Of a DNA stretch of 44,447 bases, positions 17,309 through 26,374 are shown one piece after another (within the stretch, counting starts at the first letter, position 1; every line of letters begins with the position of its first letter). The notes under the pieces were generated by a model, which had not been told where the DNA came from, did not search any database, and saw only the letters and a list, made by a program, of their open reading frames with translations. The DNA is from Bacteroidota bacterium. GTDB taxonomy: Bacteria > Bacteroidota > Bacteroidia > UKL13-3. The stretch is from NCBI GenBank assembly GCA_947459075.1, contig CANHBJ010000005.1, positions 1-44,447 on the forward strand, read 5' to 3'. The translations under genes were made by a program, and so were the position numbers.

Positions 17309-20300
17309 TTAATCGAAAAGTACATTTTCATCAAAATCATAATCCGTATTGTTGTATTTCTCGTTACGTGCCGATTCTTTTCCTGCTTCAATAGCTATAG
17401 AAAACTGTTCTTGTATGGTTTGTTGCTCATCAAAATCTGCTTTACTTTTCCCATTTAAAAAATACACAAATTGGTATTGGGTGGTGTCGGCAGTTTGCAT
17501 ACCTACGGTGTATGTTTTCCAATCATCACTTGTGTTTAATTTGTATTTATAAAAATACATGTTGCCAGTAGTTGATTTAAAATAGGTTGCCGTTTTAGCT
17601 ATCAATACCAAGGAATCAAGTTTTGTATCTCCATTACTTGGTTTAACCATATTACGAGCATAGCTATAAACAAGCATCTCTTGTTGGGTAAACTCCTTAG
17701 GCATTTTATCCAACTGTTTGTTGTTTTTAAGTGCAAAATAAAAGCTTAAACGCGAATCCATATTGTAACTTAGGTTATAAATTATGGTGTCGTGCACGGG
17801 CTTTTTATTGGCCAACATAATGGCTACAGCATAACCTTTTACGTGGTAGTTTTTGGCTTTAAGTTGCTTGTTAAAATAAGCTTTAACTTGTGAATCATCA
17901 AAATGTTTAATCAAAATACGGTTATACATTTCTAAATCGTAGTTGCGGGAGTAGCTTTCCTTTTCGTCTTCGGTTAACTCTTGCTTTAATACTTTTTTGG
18001 CATCGTTAATTACACTATTTATGTAAGGTTGATAAGCTAATGCAGCCACCTTACTGCTATCAATGGCATCGGCCAACATGCGGTGAACGTATATTTTATA
18101 CTCTTCATTTTCGCCCAACTTTAATACATCAGGTATAAATTGTTTTCTATTCCACAAGCTATCACCCGACTCAATGTAATCAAACAAGCGGTTGTATAAC
18201 GCGTTATCGCTGGCAAAAGGTGGTTCTGCAATTAATAAATCTTTACACGCTTTGTAGGAGTTGTTGCTATTAATAGAAGCCAAGGCACGTAAAATAGATA
18301 CTTGGTAATCATAATCGTCACCCGCATTTTTATACTCTTTGGTTAAATACGAAATGGCTTTTTCATCTTTTCTAAAACCAATTTCATTAACCAATTCAAT
18401 GCGCATGTCCTTTTTATACTTATCATCTTTAAGTCTACCTAAGGTTTCAGCTATGGGCATGTAGCTTTTACCTTGAAACTGCGTACGGCCAACTAAATCG
18501 CGCGCTTGGGCATATGTTGTACTGTCATCACTTAACAAATCACTTAATATATTAGCTGTTTTATCTAAAAATGGCTGAACCACTTTTGACGTATCTGTTG
18601 ATTGAAATGTTTCAAAAAACGTGCGCACAAAATTGTTTCCCCGGGTAATGGTATCGGTATGGGCCAATAAGGTATATATGTACCTGCCTTTAATGATTAC
18701 TTTCGATAGCATCATTCGACTTGTATTGGTATCAGTATACAATACATCAGCGCACACCGCTCCATTTTTATTGTAATAAGTTACTTGCTGTGTGTAATCA
18801 TTACGGGGATTCATTTCCTCTAACTCACTTTTCCAGAACTTAGCCGTGTCTTTGCTCATAAAATATTTGTGCAAACGTTGCCAGCGCAATTCAACACGCT
18901 CTCCGGTTTCGGCATCAAAGTAATTAATGTACTCACTTTGTCCGGTGTGATTGCTTTTTTCATCGCGCTTTTTAAACGAGAAATTATAGCTGTTTACATC
19001 TGGTGGAATAGGAATTGGCGATACCACCGTAAATTTGTGCACCGTATCCAAACGTGGTTTTCCAGGTGCCGAAACAACATCAACCAACTTAAATGTGTTA
19101 AGCACATCAACCGCTTTTTTCAATTGTTCATCGCTGGTGCACCAAGCAGAAAACGCATACACATGGCTGCCTCTTATTACATAAATAGCAGCCATTTTAG
19201 TATCTCTGTTAGGGTGTTTATAAGTGCAATACAATATTGGATAACCGCCTAAGCTGCTATATTTTCGACTCATTAAAGTAAGTCCAGTGCCCTCTAAGTA
19301 ACCACGTTCAACCAAATTAATTTCCACGCTGTCTTCTTCTAAGTAAGTGGTATTAATAGCAACCTGGTTTAGTAAAAAGTACTTAATCCCATCGGCATCA
19401 ACCGCCTGAAAAATATGAGAGTTAGGTGTGTAATTGGTTAAAGTAGAATTTTCGAAATTTGCTAATGGAGATACAGGCAAGTTAATTGAAAAGCCTTCTT
19501 TGTTACTGCTAAACGGAGCAGTTGCCGCAGAGGGGTTATGAATAACAATGGCGTTAAAAAATGGGGCCGCATTCTTTTTTATATAAGTCCCATTTCCACC
19601 CGCTTTAAACACAAACAGCTCAAAAGGAGTAAACACAATGCAATAGCGTTGCATGTTGCCACGTTTGGTTTTATTGATAATATCATAAGCCTTATAACCA
19701 CTTACTGTTGTAGGTTTAAAACTTTGTATGTCACCAGGTATATACTCGTATAACAAACTATCAATACTTTTTTTAAACTGTTCTTCGGTAAAATTAATAA
19801 ACGGAGCAAAGGTTCTTATGCGGTTAACCGAATAAAATGAACCGTTCATCATATCGGTTCTTAGGTACTGCTGACTAACACTGTTATCAGGTATTACCAA
19901 TAATTTGCCTGGTACATCAACACTAAATCGGCCATCAGCCGAAGTAAATTTTTGATATGTTATAGGCACTTCAATTTTATCTAACTTACCACGTAATGCT
20001 GCATTGCGCAATCCTAAATTAACAGCACGCACCTTGTATCCCATTTGGATAAGTAAATTTATCACCCCCTTTTCGCCTGGCAAATGCGCTGCACCAATAC
20101 CTGTAAACAATGAACCCAAACGCATAAACGAATCCATGCGTTGCACCATGTTTTTATTTCGCACATAAAGCATGCGTTCAAAATAAGTTTCGCTATAACC
20201 TTGTTTTTGCATCAACGAGTCAAGCTTTGATAAATCTGCTTGGCGGTAGTAATCTTCCAACAAGCGATCAAAATCTTTGTTGTATTTCCGTTCTCTATCC

Positions 20301-20890
20301 TCAGGATACATATCGGTGTAGGCTTGCATCACCAACTTTAAACTCTCATCCAAATCTTCAACAGAAACTACCGTTTTTTTTAACCTACTAGCCGTTTGAA
20401 AAATATACAAATCAAGGTACGTATCCTCCTCAAAATCTTGTTTATTTCCAGTGTGCCTAAACATCAATTGGTTTAAAACATCTGGGTCGCGGGCCAATGC
20501 CTCTTGAATATAACCTTTGGCATAAAAATCTTTAAACCACGTAAAATCATTAATGGTAATAGGGTTATCGTTACCCCTAGCCTCACTACTCTGACTGCGC
20601 ATGCTGTAGCTCATAAACTCAGTGCTTAAAAACTCCTCTAACCAGTTTTCTGGCGAACTTTCTAAAGCTACCCTATCGCAATTTTTAATTGCCGTAAAAA
20701 ACGAATCGCTTAAGTTAAATGCTAATTTACTGCTTACATGCATGGTGCCATATAAATAAGATGGCCTTGTTAATCCCTTACCCGAAATCTCCCATAACAA
20801 CCCCTTTTGTAAAGGCTGGGCAAAAGCAGTTAAAGTAAAAATTAATCCTAGTAAAAAGGTAGCTAAAAATAGATGGAGCTGTTTAGTCAT
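17309..20890 (-). CDS. Oversized TraB/GumN-family exported protein
   Basis: From the ATG at 20890 the protein is 1193 residues with a signal peptide (MTKQLHLFLATFLLGLIF to AFAQ). Residues 25-300 are a TraB/GumN domain, bounded by the GT-M-H motif (SYLYGTMHVSS) and the GAAHLPGEKGV motif. TraB/GumN proteins usually end near residue 300. Here some 890 residues follow: at least two repeats of a beta-rich module introduced by DGRFSVDVPG and EGFSINLPVSP, a third related stretch (HKFTVVSPIPIPPD), then from about residue 800 a helical HEAT-like region (EKAISYLTKEYKNAG, YQVSILRALASINSNNSYKA). An in-frame TTG at 20914 would spoil the signal peptide and is not used. Role unknown; likely periplasmic or surface. 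Confidence 0.8.
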   Translation of the reverse strand: MTKQLHLFLATFLLGLIFTLTAFAQPLQKGLLWEISGKGLTRPSYLYGTMHVSSKLAFNLSDSFFTAIKNCDRVALESSPENWLEEFLSTEFMSYSMRSQSSEARGNDNPITINDFTWFKDFYAKGYIQEALARDPDVLNQLMFRHTGNKQDFEEDTYLDLYIFQTASRLKKTVVSVEDLDESLKLVMQAYTDMYPEDRERKYNKDFDRLLEDYYRQADLSKLDSLMQKQGYSETYFERMLYVRNKNMVQRMDSFMRLGSLFTGIGAAHLPGEKGVINLLIQMGYKVRAVNLGLRNAALRGKLDKIEVPITYQKFTSADGRFSVDVPGKLLVIPDNSVSQQYLRTDMMNGSFYSVNRIRTFAPFINFTEEQFKKSIDSLLYEYIPGDIQSFKPTTVSGYKAYDIINKTKRGNMQRYCIVFTPFELFVFKAGGNGTYIKKNAAPFFNAIVIHNPSAATAPFSSNKEGFSINLPVSPLANFENSTLTNYTPNSHIFQAVDADGIKYFLLNQVAINTTYLEEDSVEINLVERGYLEGTGLTLMSRKYSSLGGYPILYCTYKHPNRDTKMAAIYVIRGSHVYAFSAWCTSDEQLKKAVDVLNTFKLVDVVSAPGKPRLDTVHKFTVVSPIPIPPDVNSYNFSFKKRDEKSNHTGQSEYINYFDAETGERVELRWQRLHKYFMSKDTAKFWKSELEEMNPRNDYTQQVTYYNKNGAVCADVLYTDTNTSRMMLSKVIIKGRYIYTLLAHTDTITRGNNFVRTFFETFQSTDTSKVVQPFLDKTANILSDLLSDDSTTYAQARDLVGRTQFQGKSYMPIAETLGRLKDDKYKKDMRIELVNEIGFRKDEKAISYLTKEYKNAGDDYDYQVSILRALASINSNNSYKACKDLLIAEPPFASDNALYNRLFDYIESGDSLWNRKQFIPDVLKLGENEEYKIYVHRMLADAIDSSKVAALAYQPYINSVINDAKKVLKQELTEDEKESYSRNYDLEMYNRILIKHFDDSQVKAYFNKQLKAKNYHVKGYAVAIMLANKKPVHDTIIYNLSYNMDSRLSFYFALKNNKQLDKMPKEFTQQEMLVYSYARNMVKPSNGDTKLDSLVLIAKTATYFKSTTGNMYFYKYKLNTSDDWKTYTVGMQTADTTQYQFVYFLNGKSKADFDEQQTIQEQFSIAIEAGKESARNEKYNNTDYDFDENVLFD

Positions 20891-21059
20891 TTGGGTATAT
20901 TTGGTAACGCGCAAATTATATAAAATGTAAATATTTTAAAGTACTTTTTAAAACATACGTATAAATAAAACGGCATTAAGCTGTTGCAAAGCAAACAAAA
21001 CCACACACATTGGGGCTTTCCCCTGAACTTTACTCAGTATTTCATCATTTATATTTTGA

Positions 21060-21470
21060 AATCAAAAACCATTTCAGCATAATCGATTTTGTAAATACCT
21101 AAATGAAGAATATCCAAGCGGAGTAATAAGAGCAAAAGGTTTGTTTTGGTTGGCATCAAGACCAAATGACGCAATAAATTTCAGTCAAGCAGGTGGATCA
21201 TCAAGGCTAGAAAGAGCTGGAGTTTGGTGGGTAAGCATGCCGTTTAACGAAAGAATATATTATCAATCATTTGTTGATAACAAAGATTACATAGAAAGTA
21301 AATGGCACAAAAAATGGGGCGATAGAATGAATGAAATTGTTTTTATAGATCAAGACATTGATAAAGAAAAAAAGATTGCCGACTTTGAAAAATGCTTATT
21401 AAAAGAAAGTGAACAAAATCAGTTTGAAAATAAAATTAAATTTGAAGACCCTTTCCCAAAAGAAATCTAA
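21060..21470 (+). pseudogene. Truncated CobW C-terminal domain (metallochaperone GTPase remnant)
   Basis: The frame open from 21060 encodes PFQHNRFCKYLNEEYPSGV, then RAKGLFWLASRP, FSQAGGSSRLERAGVWW and WGDRMNEIVFIDQDIDKEK. This is the typical C-terminal domain of CobW/ZigA-type zinc-chaperone GTPases (pattern PFHPxRF, GFFWLAxRP, WSQAGG, GDRxQELVFIG). The N-terminal GTPase half (Walker A, CxCC) is absent: only about 170 bp separate this from the start of the TraB gene. Bases 21026-21065 in another frame read FTQYFIIYILKSK, resembling the residues that normally precede PFHP, so a one-base shift in the A-run near 21064-21068 is likely too. It is probably a dead gene remnant. Confidence 0.72.
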
Positions 21471-21612
21471 TAGAATATAGTGTCGCTATAATACTAAAAA
21501 CAAGTAATCAGATTATTAGATTACCTCAAACTTCTTATTTTATTTACGAATAGAATAAATAGTAAAAATAATGTAAAACTGTTTAAACACAGCATTGTTT
21601 AACAAGTTGGTT

Positions 21613-21620
21613 TATATTTG
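21613..21620 (+). promoter_or_regulatory. -7 promoter element before the small exported protein and efflux operon
   Basis: TATATTTG fully matches TAnnTTTG and ends 10 nt before the ATG at 21631. A TTG at 21595-21597 is only 15 nt upstream, shorter than usual, so the -33 element is uncertain. Confidence 0.45.
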
Positions 21621-21630
21621 CAACTGAAAG

Positions 21631-21942
21631 ATGAAACTGAAAGTATACATTATATTTGCTTTTATGCTATGTCATGCTATTGGCGCCTATTCAGCTGTAT
21701 TCTCTCCATTACAAAGTTTTGATTTAGATTATGGTGAATATACAATTGAAGCATACACAGATCATTCTGATTACGAAACACCATCTTTTCAAACAGAATT
21801 AAATGAAGAAGATGATGCCAAAATTTGTCATGTATTTTGGCATTTATTTAACTTTACGTCAATTAACTGCCATACAATTACCAACGGTAAAATAAACACC
21901 TCTTATATACAAAACTTTTTAGAGCCTCCGTGTTTGAGTTAA
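21631..21942 (+). CDS. Small exported Cys/His-containing protein, hypothetical
   Basis: The 103-residue protein begins with a signal peptide (MKLKVYIIFAFMLCHAIGAYS). The mature part is acidic and has a cluster of cysteine and histidine: C66-H67, H71 and C80-H81, plus a C-terminal C101. That spacing could bind a metal ion or form disulfides. The family is not recognised. It has its own -7 promoter element and lies 152 bp upstream of the efflux adaptor gene on the same strand, so a link to the efflux operon is possible. It is judged a real gene from its signal peptide, promoter and lack of competing frame. Confidence 0.6.
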   Translation: MKLKVYIIFAFMLCHAIGAYSAVFSPLQSFDLDYGEYTIEAYTDHSDYETPSFQTELNEEDDAKICHVFWHLFNFTSINCHTITNGKINTSYIQNFLEPPCLS

Positions 21943-22094
21943 TAACTCAAAATCACCTCTCAATTTAATTTTAGTAGCATTTTCGTTTGAACCTTCCTGT
22001 GTGAAATTCATCGATATTAAATCCTGTGTTAATTATTCAATAGGGTTAAATGATGCGATTAAAACCTGTTTAAGTTTTCAAAAAATCATAATCA

Positions 22095-23207
22095 ATGACA
22101 AGATTAATTACTGTCACCATATTGGCAATATGCTTCACTGCGTGTTCAATTGAAAGTAAAAATGACAAAGTAAAAGAAACATTTTTAACCACAAGTCCAA
22201 TCATAATCGACACAAGCTACATTGTAGAGTATACTGCTGATATTCATTCATTACAAAATGTAGAAATACGAACCAAGGTTAAAGGACACCTTGAAAATAT
22301 ATATGTTGACGAAGGAGACGCAGTAAAAGCTGGGCAATTACTTTTTAGTATTAATAAAGATGCATTTAAGCTTGAACTATTAAAAGCACAAGCAAATTTA
22401 AAATCTGCAATAGCACAATTGAAAATCGATCAATTGGAAATGGAAAACGTAAAGAAATTGTATGAAAAAAACATCGTTTCAAAAACCGAATACGACAAGG
22501 CAAGTGCATTATTGGATGCTGCTAATGCTACAATAGAAGAGGCAAAATCTGAAGAACAAGTTGCTAAGCTGCACTTATCTTTTGCCGAAATAAGAGCGCC
22601 ATTTGATGGAACTATAGACCGTATTCCATACAAAAAAGGAAGTATGATTGACGAGGGTACTCTGCTCACTACCATCTCTAACAACAAGGAGGTATTTGCC
22701 TATTTTAATGTATCTGAAAAAGAATACTTGAATATCAGGGCTCAAAAAGCATCTATCGAAAAAAATAAAATCACTTTAATGCTTGCAAACAATCAACCTC
22801 ACCAATACAAGGGCACAATAGAAACCATTGATGGAGAATTTGATAAAAACACTGGAAACATTGCTTTTAGAGCAAAATTCGCAAATCCAGAAATCTTACT
22901 TAAACATGGATCAAGCGGTAAAGTTCAGCTTATCAATGAACTTGAAAATGCATTGGTGATTCCTCAAAAATCAACATTTGAAATACAAGACAAATATTAT
23001 GTATATGTAATTGATGCCAACAATACCGTAAAGGCTAAAAACATTGTGGTGAAGCAACGTTTATCACATTTGTATGTAATAGAAAATAATCTTTCCACCA
23101 AAGATAAAATTGTATTTGAAGGTATTCAAAATGTAAAGGATGGGGATCAAATAAAAGATGAGTTTGTTTCGATGAGACAAATTATTTCAAAATTTAATTC
23201 GCAATAA
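22095..23207 (+). CDS. RND efflux periplasmic adaptor (membrane fusion lipoprotein)
   Basis: The 370-residue protein begins with a lipoprotein signal (MTRLITVTILAICFTAC, lipidated C17). It follows the AcrA/MexA layout: split lipoyl halves (VEIRTKVKGHLENIYVDEGDAVKAGQLLF around residues 56-84, and AEIRAPFDGTIDRIPYKKGSMIDEGTLL near 165-193), a helical hairpin between them (residues 95-155), then beta-barrel and membrane-proximal domains. It links the inner-membrane pump to the outer-membrane channel. The stop is 2 nt before the ATG of the pump gene, so the three genes form one operon. Confidence 0.94.
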   Translation: MTRLITVTILAICFTACSIESKNDKVKETFLTTSPIIIDTSYIVEYTADIHSLQNVEIRTKVKGHLENIYVDEGDAVKAGQLLFSINKDAFKLELLKAQANLKSAIAQLKIDQLEMENVKKLYEKNIVSKTEYDKASALLDAANATIEEAKSEEQVAKLHLSFAEIRAPFDGTIDRIPYKKGSMIDEGTLLTTISNNKEVFAYFNVSEKEYLNIRAQKASIEKNKITLMLANNQPHQYKGTIETIDGEFDKNTGNIAFRAKFANPEILLKHGSSGKVQLINELENALVIPQKSTFEIQDKYYVYVIDANNTVKAKNIVVKQRLSHLYVIENNLSTKDKIVFEGIQNVKDGDQIKDEFVSMRQIISKFNSQ

Positions 23208-23209
23208 CC

Positions 23210-26200
23210 ATGTTGAATCAATTCATAAATAGACCTGTATTATCCATTGTAATTTCATTATTGATTACCATACTGGGCGGTTTGGCTATTACCCAATTGC
23301 CAATGACACAATTCCCAGATATTGCACCGCCTGAGGTAACCGTTACCACTAAATATACTGGTGCTAACGCAGAATCCTGTATCAAGGCAGTAGTTACACC
23401 GCTAGAAAGAGCCATCAATGGTGTTCCAGGTATGGCTTACATGTCATCTGTATCAGGAAATGATGGTACAAGCGTAATCAATATTGTTTTTAAGGCCGGA
23501 ACCGACCCTGAAATTGCTGCCGTAAACGTGCAAAATAGAGCCGCATCAGTATTGGATGAGATGCCAGAAGAGGTTATTAAATCGGGAGTTATTGTAGAGA
23601 AGGTTCAGAACAGTATGCTTTTGTATTTAAACTTATTAAGTACGGATAAAAACTTAGATGAAAAATTTTTATATAACTATACAGACATTAATATATTACC
23701 GGAGTTAAAGCGTATTGAAGGTGTTGGTTTTGCTGACATCATGGGTCAGCGTGAATATGCAATGCGTGTTTGGTTGAACCCCATTAAAATGAATACTTAT
23801 GAAATATCAGCCGAAGATGTGGTTCAATGTTTAAAAGAACAAAATGTAGAAGCTGCACCTGGTAAAGTTGGTGAAAGTTCGGGTAAAAAAAATCAATCGT
23901 TACAATACGTTATTAAATACTCTGGTAAGTATAATACCAAAGAACAATATGAAAACGTAGTTATAAAGAGAAATTCGGATGGCCAAATATTGCATTTAAA
24001 AGACATTGCAGAAATTGAATTTGGATCATTAGATTACGATATTCTTTCAAAGGAAAATGGAAACCCATCGGCTGCAATTGTACTAAAACAAAGACCAGGC
24101 AGTAATGCAAGTGATGTTATTAAAAACATCAAAATAAAAATGGAAGAATTGCAAAAGAGTTTTCCAGCTGGTGTAACATATACAACAAGTTACGATGTAT
24201 CTAGCTTTTTAGATGCTTCAATTCATGAAGTTTTAAAAACGTTATTAGAAGCATTTTTATTGGTAGCCTTAATTGTATTTATTTTCTTAGGTGATTTTCG
24301 TTCAACATTGATTCCTGCCATCGCAGTTCCTGTTTCATTAATTGGTACTTTCTTTTTTATGCAGTTGTTTGGCTTCTCCATCAATCTGATTACGCTATTT
24401 GCATTGGTATTAGCTATTGGTATTGTGGTAGACAATGCCATTGTAGTGGTTGAAGCAGTTCACGCCAAAATGGAAGAACATCATTTAGAAGCTAAAGAAG
24501 CAACAGAATTGGCTATGAAAGAAATTGGCGGTGCCATTATAGCCATCACCTTGGTGATGTCGGCAGTATTTATTCCAGTAGCTTTTATGAGCGGACCTGT
24601 TGGTATTTTTTACCGTCAGTTCTCGGTAACTTTAGCCATTTCTATTGTGCTCTCAGGTATCAGTGCACTAACTTTAACTCCCGCTTTATGCGCTATTTTA
24701 CTGAAGAGTGCACATTTAAAACCTAAGAAAAAAAATGCACTAAATTCATTTCTAAATGCCTTTAACAGTAATTACAACAAGTTAGCAGGCGGTTACCAAA
24801 ATATACTAATTAAGATTGTCAACAGACGGGTAATAACTATTATTTCTTTGCTTGTATTTTCTTTCTTCACATGGGGAATTGCCAATTTTTTACCATCTGG
24901 TTTTATCCCCAACGAAGACCAGGGAACAATCTATACAAGTGTTACTACTCCATCTGGTGCAACTTTGGAACGTACAGAAGAAGTTTTGAATGAAATACAA
25001 TCTGTAACCTCTCAAATAGAAGAAATAGCCTCTGTATCTACTTTGGTAGGATATAACTTTGTAACTGATGGCACAGGTGCATCATATGGTATGAAACTAA
25101 TGAGTTTAAAAAACTGGAGCGATAGAAAAAAAACTGCTCAAGAGATAATTGATATATTAAAAGAAAAAACACGCTATATCAAGGATGCAAAAATTGAATT
25201 CTTCACTCCTCCTCCAGTGCCTGGTTATGGCAACTCAAGTGGTTTTGAATTACGGATATTAGATAAAACAGGTAAAGGCGACTTAAAAAAGATAGAAGAA
25301 GTAGCACATCATTTTTCTGCTGAGTTGAATAAACGACCTGAAATAAAAAATGCTTTTTCCTCGTTTGATGCCAGTTTCCCTCAATATTTAATAAATATAG
25401 ATAATACAAAAGCAGCGCAAAAAGGGGTAGTTATAAGAGATGTATTGAGTACTTTACAAACATTCTTAGGAAGTGATTATGCAACCAATTTTATACGTTT
25501 TGGGCAAATGTATAAGGTAATGGTACAAGCGGCACCAGAATACAGGGCCAAACCTGATGACTTATTAAAATTAACAGTAAAAAATCAGGATGGAAATATG
25601 GTAGCCATATCGTCCATATTAACTATACAAAAGGTTTATGGACCTGAGCAGGTAACACGATATAATATGTATCCATCGGCAATGGTAAATGGTGAACCGC
25701 AAACAGGCTTTAGCAGCGGGCAAGCTATTGATGCCATTAAAGATGTAGCAAATGAGAAATTACCCCAAGGTTATGGGTTTGATTGGGCAGGATCTTCAAA
25801 AGAGCAAGCTAACGCAGGTAATGAAGCTATTTATATTTTCTTGATATGCCTCCTATTTGTATACCTAATCCTAGCAGCACAATACGAAAGCTTTATTCTA
25901 CCCTTACCAATTATTTTATCCTTACCACCAGGAATTTTTGGTGCATTATTTCTGTTATCAGTATTAGGTTTAGAAAACAACATATACGCACAAGTTGCAA
26001 TGGTAATGCTAATTGGTTTATTGGGTAAAAATGCAGTGTTAATTGTGGAGTTTGCATTACAAAAAAAGAAAGAAGGATTATCACCTTATAAAGCCGCTAT
26101 TGAAGGAGCAACACTAAGATTAAGACCAATCTTAATGACCTCATTTGCATTTATTGCCGGATTACTTCCTCTACTATTTGCAAGTGGTGCAGGTGCTATT

Positions 26201-26374
26201 GGCAACCGAACCATTGGTGCTGCTTCGGCAGGTGGAATGCTTTTCGGAACCGTATTTGGTGTGCTTATTATACCTGGTTTATATTACATATTCGAAACCA
26301 TTTCTACCAAATTTGTACAACTTAAAACATTAGAAAAAAAATCTTTAACTGAAGATATAAATCAACATGAATAA
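23210..26374 (+). CDS. RND multidrug efflux pump, HAE1 type (AcrB/MexB-like)
   Basis: The 1054-residue inner-membrane pump starts MLNQFINRPVLSIVISLLI, as HAE1 pumps do, and has twelve hydrophobic segments and two large periplasmic loops. In the proton relay, TM4 reads IGIVVDNAIVVVE: D408 matches AcrB D407 while N409 replaces AcrB D408; TM10 keeps the lysine in GKNAVLIVEF (K940). HAE1 members expel drugs, dyes, detergents or solvents. The 3' end overlaps the outer-membrane channel gene by 8 nt (ATGAATAA). No TetR or two-component regulator is found next to the operon. Confidence 0.95.
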   Translation: MLNQFINRPVLSIVISLLITILGGLAITQLPMTQFPDIAPPEVTVTTKYTGANAESCIKAVVTPLERAINGVPGMAYMSSVSGNDGTSVINIVFKAGTDPEIAAVNVQNRAASVLDEMPEEVIKSGVIVEKVQNSMLLYLNLLSTDKNLDEKFLYNYTDINILPELKRIEGVGFADIMGQREYAMRVWLNPIKMNTYEISAEDVVQCLKEQNVEAAPGKVGESSGKKNQSLQYVIKYSGKYNTKEQYENVVIKRNSDGQILHLKDIAEIEFGSLDYDILSKENGNPSAAIVLKQRPGSNASDVIKNIKIKMEELQKSFPAGVTYTTSYDVSSFLDASIHEVLKTLLEAFLLVALIVFIFLGDFRSTLIPAIAVPVSLIGTFFFMQLFGFSINLITLFALVLAIGIVVDNAIVVVEAVHAKMEEHHLEAKEATELAMKEIGGAIIAITLVMSAVFIPVAFMSGPVGIFYRQFSVTLAISIVLSGISALTLTPALCAILLKSAHLKPKKKNALNSFLNAFNSNYNKLAGGYQNILIKIVNRRVITIISLLVFSFFTWGIANFLPSGFIPNEDQGTIYTSVTTPSGATLERTEEVLNEIQSVTSQIEEIASVSTLVGYNFVTDGTGASYGMKLMSLKNWSDRKKTAQEIIDILKEKTRYIKDAKIEFFTPPPVPGYGNSSGFELRILDKTGKGDLKKIEEVAHHFSAELNKRPEIKNAFSSFDASFPQYLINIDNTKAAQKGVVIRDVLSTLQTFLGSDYATNFIRFGQMYKVMVQAAPEYRAKPDDLLKLTVKNQDGNMVAISSILTIQKVYGPEQVTRYNMYPSAMVNGEPQTGFSSGQAIDAIKDVANEKLPQGYGFDWAGSSKEQANAGNEAIYIFLICLLFVYLILAAQYESFILPLPIILSLPPGIFGALFLLSVLGLENNIYAQVAMVMLIGLLGKNAVLIVEFALQKKKEGLSPYKAAIEGATLRLRPILMTSFAFIAGLLPLLFASGAGAIGNRTIGAASAGGMLFGTVFGVLIIPGLYYIFETISTKFVQLKTLEKKSLTEDINQHE

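Noticed and set aside
20891-20914. Upstream TTG start for the TraB/GumN gene
   Set aside because: It puts eight polar residues before the signal peptide; the ATG at 20890 gives a normal one.
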